Assembly (NCBI GenBank): GCA_951812925.1
Contig: OX638370.1
Location: forward strand, 33,165,948-33,229,947
Direction of reading: 5' to 3'
Source of the DNA: Calliopum simillimum
Lineage: Eukaryota; Arthropoda; Insecta; Diptera; Lauxaniidae
DNA: 64,000 bases
How positions within the stretch are numbered: position 1 is the stretch's first letter; each line of letters begins with the position of its first letter. Shown in pieces: positions 47,404 through 56,276 of this stretch. The notes under the pieces were generated by a model. The model was not told the DNA's origin. It did not search any database and worked only from the letters and a program-made list of their open reading frames with translations. A program made the translations under genes and the position numbers.

Positions 47404-47907
47404 AGATCCGGCAGTAAAAAAATGTATCGATCGATTTTTTACATATATTTAGGATTGGGGGAATATATTTTTGCTGGGTTGCTTCTCAAAATGTGGCCGC
47501 AAGTATTATCAAATTGCGATAACTTATGAACCGTAAGTCGCACGAGAAAAAGTGTCCGGATCTTTTTTATGAAGAGTCATATGCTCTACATGTATTTTTC
47601 ATTATATGCTAAAAAAAATTTACCGTTTATTAAAAAACGATTTTTTTACGCAATAAACAATAAACGTAAAAAAATCGGTTTTTCGTAAAGAACTCCTAAA
47701 CGGTAAATTTTTTTGCATATAATGAAATAAAAAAGATCTGGACACTTTTTCTCGTGCGACTCACGGTTCATAAGTTATCACAATTTGATAATACTTGCGG
47801 CCAAATTTTGAGAGGCAACCCGCCAAAAATATGTTTCCCCATTCATAAAAATATGTAAAAACTAACTAACTAACTAACTAACGATACGTTTTTTTACTGC
47901 CGGATCT
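47404..47907. mobile_element. Foldback element, AGATCCGGCAGT ends
   Basis: Starts AGATCCGGCAGTAAAAAAAT and ends ATACG...TTTTTTACTGCCGGATCT. The arms pair through GTCGCACGAGAAAAAGTGTC (47537) and its inverse at 47740-47760, with a loop near 47645. An (AACT)n tract lies near the right end (47861-47882). 504 bp. No clear duplication at the flanks. Confidence 0.8.
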
Positions 47908-49162
47908 CGTACTAATAGGTATAAATTGTTTTCAAAAAATTTTATTTGTCTTACATCATGAATATAATTCTTGAAATCAGCTTTTATTCTATGCCATATG
48001 GTCTGTTTGAAGTCATATAAACTTAACAATTTATTTTTTTTTTTTAATTTTTCTTATTTTTCTCAAATGGTTTGAGTACAAGATAAAAAATAACTATATC
48101 GATTGGTAGACGCAGTTAGCTGTATGACCAAAAAGTATGAACAATAATATCCAATGACGAATTTTGCAAAAAAAGACCGCTTTACACTTTTATTATTTTT
48201 ATTGAACAAATAGTTTTAATTGAAAATTTTATGTATGTCATTAAGAAGCTGAATATTGGTTTAACAAGTGTAAAAAAATTTAGACCTCTAACATGGTGTA
48301 CGATTTGTTTTAATTCGGATTATGCCATATGGCATAAATTTTATCCAAAGGTGCTAAAATATTTCATTAGGTTGGGAAGAACGGCATTGGCAGATGTTGT
48401 AAATAACTTCCGTTTTTCAAGCAGAGGTCCTCGCTCTAGAGTTATGCGATAGAAATTGTCTATGTACGCGCACTTTCGGTTCCGACATAGAAATGCATTT
48501 CTTCGGGCAGTCAATGCGACTCTGAAAATGTTTTAAATTTATTCAAAGCTTGCCTGAAATTGATTAGAATTATCCAGGAGAAATTATATGATTCTAATCT
48601 AGAAACCAAGACACTAGTCTTATGAAGGTAATGAATGAAAGCCGTTTTTCAGTACCTTAATGGAACAAAAATTTACCTAAGCGACATTAAAAGATTTGCT
48701 GTACTGACAGGATCCTTCAGTTTGGATAAACACCCAATTGAAAAGACCAGAATTTATGAAAGAGTTTGTGGTATCAGAATGAACCCTTGCGGTATATGGC
48801 ATTATTGGCATTATTGCTGCCACCCTAACCACACCTTACTTTGGCCAAGAGAGGGGCATAATATACTTCCAGAACCCTTCTGCGAAGTGAACAACACCTT
48901 TAAAAATAACTTGATTCGGAAATAGGAGGAAAATAGTCTTATCAACTAGTGTGGAGCCCAAGAAAAGTTCCTGCCTGCAGTAAACGAAAAGACTTATTCA
49001 TAGTAGAAGCAATTTTAAACATCAGCAGATAAAATCAAAAAATCTACAATGAAATGATGAAGGTATCCCTTAAAATGTGTAAATGCCTTGAGAACCCCCC
49101 AAACTCGTAATAGTTGTCAAAATCAATACGAACTTCGACAGTTTTACGAGTTTACCAGGTTT
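47908..49162. other. No recognised genes
   Basis: Frames at 48231-48452 and 48635-48925 have no recognisable motif. TATGCCATATGGCATAA at 48322 repeats the palindromic word seen at 38.4-38.7 kb. Confidence 0.35.
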
Positions 49163-51440
49163 TCGAATTAAATTAGACGTTAAAAAAAAATACCCGTTTC
49201 TCGTGGTTTTTCTCCAGCACGTAACATTTTTTTTAATCAATTTTTGAAGTTTTTTTATCTACTGTACATTAGAAGTGTTTTAAGAATGTATGGAGATCCT
49301 TAGTAAGAACATTTTCATACTTGACACCCCTCAATTTTGTGAGGTTGGAAAAAAAAAAATGAGTTTGCAAAAAAAAATTTGGGGGTGGGGTGAGGGTAAA
49401 GGTTGGCGCATCGAGGACAAAGGTGAGAGAAAAAGAGAAAAAATGTACATACAGCAATACAAATTCTTAGGGGTCCCCTCTAGAGGGGTCGAATGTGTGA
49501 CCGACCCACATTATTTTTCCCCTCCAACATTTTTACCCAGCATACTTACCCCCTATCTCTAACCCGTAAGGGGGCTCCCATACAAAATTGACATTTTTAG
49601 GAAATCGACCCCCACCACTCCCTGGGTGCCCCTAGAAGGGTCAAATGTATGACTGGTCCCTAATATTTTTTCCTCCACAACATTTTTTCCCAACATATTT
49701 ACCCTCTATCTCTGACTCTTTAGGGGACTCCCATACAAAAAAGATGTCATAGACATGAAAAATATGGAAAAAAAATCGTCAAATAGGCCCATAACTGCGC
49801 AGAAGTCACTCCTAGAAGAATCAATTATATGACCTACCCCCATTAGCGCCCCTCCAAAGTTTTTTCTCAGCATACCTACCACCTATTTCCAATCCTTAAG
49901 GGGGATCCCATACAAAGTTACTGTTTTTACATAAAATGCCCACACTACCCTAACTGGCCCGCGGGTACCCCTAGAAGGGTCAAATGTATGACCGACCCCC
50001 ATTATTTTTTACGACCTATATTTTTTTCCCACATACTTGACCCCTTTTTTCAACCCTGAAAGGGGCTGCTATACAAATTTTTTTTTTTATAAATTTTCCT
50101 AGAAGTAATGGGGATCGGTCATACATTTGACCCTTCTAGGGGTACCCATGGTCCAGTTAGGGCAGTGGGGGGCAGTTTTTAAAAAAAACTTTAACTTTTT
50201 ATTGGAGCCCCCTTAAGGATTGGAAATAGGGGGTAGGTAAGCTGTGAAACTTTGAAGGGGGGATAATGGGGGTTCTTCATATGTTTGACTGCTCTAGGAG
50301 AGACTCTTGGGCAATTATGGGCCTATTTGACGATTTCCTTTCCATATTTTTTATGTCTATGACGTCAATTTTGTATGGGGGCCCCCTTGAGAGCTAGGGA
50401 TAGAGGGTAAGTATGGTGCAAAAAAATGTTGAGGAGGAAAAAATATTAGGTGCAGGTCATACATTTGACCCTTCTAGGGGCACCCTGGAAGTGGTGGGGG
50501 TCGATTTCCTAAAAATGCCAATTTTGTAAGGGAGCCCCCTTAGGGGTTAGAGGTAAGAGGTAGGCATGTTGGGTAAAAATGTTGGGGGAGAAAAAATAAT
50601 GTGGGTCGGTCATACATTTGAACCCTCTAGAGGTGGCCCCTCTTGTAGGACTGTAAGTAAATTGTTTCTCCTTTTCTCTCATCTTTAACCTCGATGCGCC
50701 AGCCCTTACCCTCACCCCACCCACAAAATTTTTTTTGCAAACTCATTTTTTTTTCCAACCTCACAAAATTGAGGAGTGTCAAGTATCAAAATCCAAAATT
50801 CGTGCACTAAAACACCTCTACTGTACATGAAAAAACAAAAATACGGCATTCTTGTGTTTAATCGATGAATTTAACTATATGATCCTTACATTTGAGGTGT
50901 ATCATGTGTTGAGCAAACTTATGCAGGATATTGCGGGGAATATTTTTTACAGAATTTTAACCCCCTCATGTGGGTCATTTTTGCCCTTTTCTTAAAAAGA
51001 TACAAAAATTACATCCAAAACAGGGAAAAATTGAGTCAGTATATACTACAGAAATATTCGCTACAAAATTTCACTACTAGTTTCTAAACACGTAAAGGTC
51101 GAAATTTGAGCCCGAAACCAAAAAAATCGTTAAAATCAATTTGGACTTCTCACATTGCATATTAGTTACATCCAGGACGCGCTTACCTTAAGCTTTAAGA
51201 ATTTTTCGTCTTTGGTAAAATATTTCCCGCAATATCCTGCATAAGTTTGCTCAACACATGATACACCTCAAATGTAAGGATCATATAGTTAAATTCATCG
51301 ATTAAACACAAGAATGCGGTATTTTTGTTTTTCACGTACTGTGGATAAAAAAACTTCAAAAATCGATTAAAAAAAATGTGACGTGCTGGGGAAAAACCAC
51401 GAGACACGGGTATTTTTCTTTTAACGTCGACTTTAAGAAT
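49163..51440. mobile_element. Outer foldback, split by a 1.5-kb element
   Basis: GACGTTAAAAAAAAATACCC, CTCGTGG and CAGCACGTAACATTTT (49170-49240) pair with 51370-51435. The arm continues on the far side of the insert: AAAACAAAAATACGGCATTC (50835), GATCCTTACATTTGAGGTGT (50881) and ATGCAGGATATTGCGGG (50920), with exact inverses at 51195-51330. The spacer holds the nested element 49272-50818. Without it the element is about 0.7 kb. No coding content. Confidence 0.8.
49272..50818. mobile_element. Nested palindromic element, ~750-bp arms
   Basis: Starts GAAGTGTTTTA and ends, reversed, GAGGTGTTTTA. TACTGTACA flanks both sides (49260-49268 and 50819-50827), and the uninterrupted sequence can be read in the other arm of the host foldback. 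Arms fold about a centre near 50070. Words such as TAGAAGGGTCAAATGTATGA, CCTTAAGGGGG and their inverses recur several times, so each arm is itself made of about 200-bp tandem modules (49480, 49630, 49800, 49970). G+C is higher than the surroundings. No coding content. Confidence 0.8.
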
Positions 51441-51489
51441 TTTTTGAATTTTCTCATGTGTTATTTTTTTTGTGTCGAACGGTGTTATC

Positions 51490-51605
51490 AAATTACTAGT
51501 TGGGAATAATAAAGTTGTTCCAACGTGGACTCCTGAGCACATGGGTCATAAAGGCATAGAAATCTGTGGTGGTAACAAATCCCTGTTAAGAACCTTAGCA
51601 GAATA
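51490..51605 (+). pseudogene. Possible LINE RNase H scrap
   Basis: A short open stretch reads KLLVGNNKVVPTWTPEHMGH followed by KGIE, then diverges. It resembles the 'WVPGHxGxxGNE' block of LINE RNase H domains (compare VWVPGHRNIEVNDKADELA in the fragment at 21910-22212). Only about 25 residues are informative, and the Gly of PGH and the following Asn-Glu are changed. A chance match is possible. Confidence 0.3.
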
Positions 51606-52979
51606 AAAATCTTAGCGAACTCAAACATTTTCTGACTAAATACTGTAGGATAAGCATGAAGTTTATTTGTAATTTACTTTGTTTTTTTTTTTGCATTGGG
51701 ATTTTGCATTATATGTAAGTACATCAAACAATGTTTCTAACCATAATGACTACACTTTGCTTAAGCTTTGATGTACTATACCATTTCGTTTGGTATAACG
51801 CTATTACTTTCGATGGTCTAGAAATTCAATTTGAAAGGATATTTCTGGTAAAATACATATCTAAAAAAATCCACCACCAATAGTTAAAATTATAGTTTCA
51901 AAATTAAAGTTTTTGGTAGTTTTCTTGAAACTTTTCTAAAAACTTAGATTTTTTTTTTTTTTTTATTTCTGCACTACTGATTTCACATATCCCACTCCAA
52001 TGACTGACCCTTTTGAGTGCTTCTATGCATTTTTGATATTTTATGAATTTTCATTTACAATTTACACTTTGATATGTAAATTTTTCTTATGTAGACAACA
52101 TGATGCACAATTTTATATCAAATGTGCAAATGTGACTCTAATGGATTTTGCCCGTAAGGCCATACGTTTGTTTTTGTGTAAAGGTGTAAATTGTGGCAAT
52201 CAGTTGTGCAGTCGTATAAAATAAAGTTTCTTTTTTACACCTGGCTTGAGAGACTTTATATCTTCAGTAAACTGTTTTTAATGGAGTATATTTTTACATT
52301 TAAATTTTGAGATATGAAAGTTAAAATTCATTGAATTATTAACTTTTTTGCTAAAACAGAATCTGTATTTCATAAGAAAAAAAATTCCAGCCAAGCAAAA
52401 TTGTATGTTTATTCATTTCGGTAACATCTGTATTTGTTAAGTTAGTACTGCAAAAGTAATGTGATTGTGTGAATTGGTTGCCAGTTTGTTGGAAATGAAA
52501 TGTTGGGCTATGTTTTCAATGAAAGTTTTTGGCAGGTGAAAAAATTGATGACAATAAGTATGAAAAATTATGTAGATCTAATAACCGTTTCCGTATGACT
52601 CCAATAAGTTTCTAATTCTAGGATTATTTTCCGCAAAAAAGTAAGCCGACAGAGATTTGAATATGTTTACTATATATTATTATTTTAAAAATATATATAT
52701 ATTTTTTTAAAAGATTGAATTTTAAGTACAATTACGAGATATGACACGATTTACAATAAAACAACTTTATGAAACCCTAAAGGAAATATTAAAGTGACAC
52801 ATGTTCATGCAATTATCAAAAGATCTATATAACACAAAGAACCTTAGAACAAACATAAATCATACAGATAAATTACAAATTTACAACAGATTAACGAGTT
52901 ATTAACTGTGAGAGGGAGACAGTGAAAAAAACAAGGAAAACAAACAAACAAACAAACAAAGGAATCAAATTAAATCAGC
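51606..52979. other. No recognised genes
   Basis: AT-rich. TA microsatellite-like tract at 52690-52708. A CAAA tract (CAAACAAACAAACAAA) at 52942-52960. Confidence 0.4.
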
Positions 52980-52998
52980 GTGACAAAATCAAAAGCAC

Positions 52999-53188
52999 GT
53001 AACAAAAATCCACGCCAAATACCGCAGGGAGCTAAATCCAAGAACCAGCAACAGCACAGGTAGGGAATAGAAAAAGCAGATGTTCTTCTTATACGGATAC
53101 TCTTCATCAGCGCAAGATGAAGATGTTGTCTCAGCTATCGCCCCGTACCGCCACCAAACAGTGAACGTGTCGCCATTTTCATTTTACA
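52999..53188 (-). CDS. Possible terminal exon fragment with hydrophobic tail
   Basis: On the minus strand a frame opens after a TAA near 53188 and runs about 62 codons to a TGA near 52999. Within it, AETTSSSCADEEYPYKKNIC is followed by FFYSLPVLLLVLGFSSL, a hydrophobic run of about 17 residues, then LRYLAWIFVTCF. The pattern (polar Ser/Thr/Glu linker, then a C-terminal hydrophobic tail) resembles the end of a membrane or GPI-anchored protein, and base composition is closer to coding than its surroundings. Against it: no clear splice acceptor (pyrimidine tract plus AG) upstream in this frame, no start codon, and no neighbour exon found. I do not recognise the protein. Chance remains quite possible. 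Confidence 0.25.
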
Positions 53189-53229
53189 GGTGTGATTGCA
53201 AACAAAAAATAAGTAGGTAGACGCCTCCG

Positions 53230-53919
53230 GACAGAAGTCATCAAGCACAAATGGCGCAAATTTCACGTCAGAACACCGCGAAGGATTCCCTAAGGAATTG
53301 TGACAAAAAAAAAAAAAAACGTTAAAAAACCATAGCTACCTTTACGCATATTTAAATGCATAACTTTTGTAATGCCAGACTGTTTGTATAGCTGAGTAAG
53401 TCAGGGTGGAGGGTTGCCAGCCGCGCTTCACCATAAAAAAAAAGAAAACACGAAAGAGTAACTACGTTTTAACAAAAATGTCAAATGCAAAAGTTTACGT
53501 TTTCATTTTCATTTTCACCATAGCAAAGAGACACTTTACTTCGAAATCAAACGAAAAAAAAAAAATAATAGTAAGGGTGATATCTTTGGCCTGGCCAAAA
53601 ATTTAATACCCTACAACGTAAAGAATGATTCTGTCAGTTCATCGTTTTAATGGCTATACTAATATTCTAGGTACATACAAAGAACTTTTGTCAAACACTG
53701 GGTTGTAGCATTAAGTGAAATAAACAAAGCAAAATAGTAAATGTGGCGAAATGCAAAAGCATTGGTGGAAGTGCAAAGCCTTCGGGAGGAAAAAACAGTC
53801 AGAACAAAACCACAAATACACAGAGAAAACAACATTGTCAAAAGTGGCAGAAGCGTGGTCATTTTAACAACGTCGCAACCCAAATTTTGAGCATGGCTCG
53901 TTCGTAGCAGTTTTAACAA
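53230..53919. other. No recognised genes
   Basis: A homopolymer at 53305-53321 and a short frame at 53406-53606 with nothing recognisable. CTCGTTCGTAGCAG near 53898 may be an outer piece of the element that starts at 53920. Confidence 0.35.
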
Positions 53920-54059
53920 AACGCGTTGCTAAATGAGTTTCAACTACGTTCGTGAATGATTTAACAACGCTCGTTGCTAAATAAAATACAAAAAAAAAAA
54001 ATTTTATTATATTTTTAATTCTAATTTATTCCTGTCAACAACAATGAAACTCATATTCT

Positions 54060-54294
54060 GGCATGTTCTGAAATCCCATTCACTTCGGAATCGGAATGAA
54101 AGCAATCTTTAAGATATCCTCATTTCGATAATTAACACCAAATCGGATTAATGTTTCGGTAAACCGAATAGGAACATTATAAAAATTTTATTTGTTGAAA
54201 TACAAATCCGATTCCATCTTATTTGTCTCAATGCAGAGCTCTTAAAGATTGCTTTAGTCCCGATTCCGATGTAAATGGGATTTCAGAACATGCC
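54060..54294. mobile_element. Small MITE, GGCATGTTCTGAAATCCCAT ends
   Basis: TIRs of about 54 bp with about six mismatches: left GGCATGTTCTGAAATCCCAT then TCGGAATCGG and AGCAATCTTTAAG, and the same reversed at right. 235 bp in all. Flanks give no obvious target duplication. Nested in the element at 53920-54636. Confidence 0.8.
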
Positions 54295-54358
54295 TGATTA
54301 TTTTCTTTTTTAATTTTCAACTTTTGCTTTAAGTAAATATCTTTTTGTTTGGTATTCT

Positions 54359-54428
54359 GGAGACTTGTACCTGGAGACTTGTACCTGGAGACTTGTGCCT
54401 GGAGACTTGTACCTGGAGACTTGTACCT
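54359..54428. repeat. 14-bp minisatellite, five units
   Basis: GGAGACTTGTACCT repeated five times; the third unit has G for A (GTGCCT). The array is inside the element at 53920-54636. The repeat is near-perfect and therefore recent. Confidence 0.97.
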
Positions 54429-54636
54429 GGAACCTGTTGCGTGATAGATGCGGACGTTAACGAACTCAGCCACTGCTATCATAATTGTGAGGTTGACTGA
54501 AAGTCTATTTGTTTTAAAATTAGCTTCTACCACGTTCGTGAGATATATGATCTTGGAGTGTTGTTAAATCAAAATCAGCAACGAAACGTAGATAAAACAC
54601 TCACGAACGTAGTAGAAACTCATTTAACAACGCAAG

Positions 54637-55374
54637 TTATGCTTTTTTTCTTCGCTCTTTTTAAGAGTATATCCTGATGAGTTATCACATAAGCACAGTC
54701 AGGGCAGTTAGCTTAAGTACGGAGAGACAAAACTTTTTCAACGCTCATCAGTAGATCTTGATAGAAATTCTTAAAGGTTCCATCAGTTGGCAACATGTAT
54801 ACAAAAGGCCACGGCAAAACTGTTCTACCTGAGGAATAGACTGACTCAAAAAAAAAAAAAAAACTTTTTTTGAATTCCCACAATTACGCCCAAAATTCTG
54901 AAAAAGAGGTCAACGCAACGTCGATTTAGGCAAAATCTCATCTTGATGCGGCTTATATTTTATGTTATTTAATTATTTTATTACTTATTTGCTCCAAAAG
55001 CCAATTTTTGGTTTATGGAGCAAGTTTTATATGAAAAAATTAAGAAATATGGCATACCAAGAGCATTTTTGCATTTAAAGCATTCCTTGGCTGTGGTAAC
55101 CCCCACTGACATTTTCCATAAAATATTTTTGTTAAGGCTTAAGGCCGTTCTAACTCTAATTGGGTCTAAAATACCCATAAAAACTGGGTATAATCGGTCC
55201 GTGTATTTTTGAGATCGTAATAAAATAAAAACCAAGCTATTTTATGAAAAATTTCGGCTTTATTTTTATACGATCCCAAAAATACTCGGAATGAAGTATG
55301 CTTTATTTCAAATTTTTCATCATTAGTTAAGATATAGAAAAAAATAATATCTGATGTTAAACATAAGACATATA
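54637..55374. other. No recognised genes
   Basis: A homopolymer at 54848-54863. A plus frame at 55015-55212 and minus frames opposite it show no family. CCCATAAAAACTGGGTATAA near 55172 looks like repeat DNA. Confidence 0.35.
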
Positions 55375-56274
55375 GAGTAGAACGGGGCAATGTCGTGCAC
55401 TCAACTTTGACATGCTCGTAAAGCCGTACATCTCAAGCGAATGCGACGAGTAAGCATCCGATCGAAAGATAATTTCGTTGGTTACATCCATGTGTAACAA
55501 CATTTGTGTAGCGAGAAATTGTGTTTGTGTAAGTGAAGAAAAAAAAAAATGTACACGACATTACCCCCCTCAAATTTTGTGGGGTAATGTCGTGCATTGT
55601 TTTCCGAGTATAGTAAAGATACCAAAATGTGTGAGAAATGATAGGTAGTGGTTCTATTAGTAGAGATTTAGCATTATAATGTATTTATTCATTATTATAC
55701 AAGTGTGAAGTACATAATATGTTGTGTAGAGTAGAACGGGGCAATGTCGTGCACTCAACTTTGACATGCTCGTAAAGCCGTACATCTCAAGCGAATGCAA
55801 CGAGTAAGCATCCGATCGAAAGATAATTTCATTGGTTACATCCACGTATAGCAACATTTGTGTAGCGAGATATTGTGTTTGTGTAAGTGAATGTGCACGA
55901 CATTACCCCAATGGTCGTTTTAAAGGTCAGCTTCGATAAATCGGTGAAGCCCAAAATTTTTTTCGAAAACCAAATACTTCTTTTCTTTGGCAGGATATTT
56001 TGTTTCAGAAAACACTTACCTGGTATATTTTCCCGGAAGGAAAATTATTTTTCTGACCCGATAAAAAAACACTTTTATCGTCCCGAAAGCGTGCGTTTTG
56101 AAAAAAAGGTTACTCTGTAGAGACGAACTGGTGAAAATTGCTAGTATTATATGCATAAGCTCAGTATGTCAGCAGGTCCCTACCTTACGAACAGTTGATA
56201 AATCATTCAACTCTTTGGGCTAAAACAGCCAGTGCACGACATTACCCCCTGCACGACATTACCCCGTTCTACTC
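55375..56274 (-). mobile_element. Family D TA element, copy 2 (compound)
   Basis: The reverse complement of copy 1 over its whole length, with the same compound plan: a complete 546-bp unit (55729-56274) plus the extra block 55375-55728. Ends are GAGTAGAACGGGGCAATGTC and, reversed, GAGTAGAACGGGGTAATGTC; TA lies outside at 55373-55374 and 56275-56276. Similarity to copy 1 is high by eye, so both are fairly young. Confidence 0.85.
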
Positions 56275-56276
56275 TA

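Larger units (their letters stand above)
53920..54636. mobile_element. TIR element with ACGTTCGTGA arms
   Basis: The left GCGTTGCTAAATGAGTTTCA, then ACTACGTTCGTGAATG, matches the inverse of 54590-54633 (TGCGTTGTTAAATGAGTTTC, then TACTACGTTCGTGAGTG). Further in, TTTAACAACGCTCGTTGCT and its relatives recur. It contains a smaller TIR element (54060-54294) and a 14-bp minisatellite. No coding content; a minus frame at 54228-54533 is produced by the minisatellite and element DNA. Confidence 0.65.

Noticed and set aside
48635..48925. MKAVFQYLNGTK, which recalls the 'LKRVLRYLKGT' region of copia-type RT
   Set aside because: Only a dozen residues resemble it; the flanking residues in all frames show no copia RT or RNase H motifs, and no LTRs are seen.
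49480..50650. Regular spaced repeats suggesting a CRISPR-like array
   Set aside because: The modules are in inverted arms of a transposable element in a eukaryotic genome; spacing and inversion do not fit a CRISPR.
55887..56120. Matching open frames in both family D copies (43665-43898 on minus, 55887-56120 on plus)
   Set aside because: Conservation follows from the recent common origin of the two MITE copies; the peptide has no transposase motif and the frames begin and end inside non-coding element parts.
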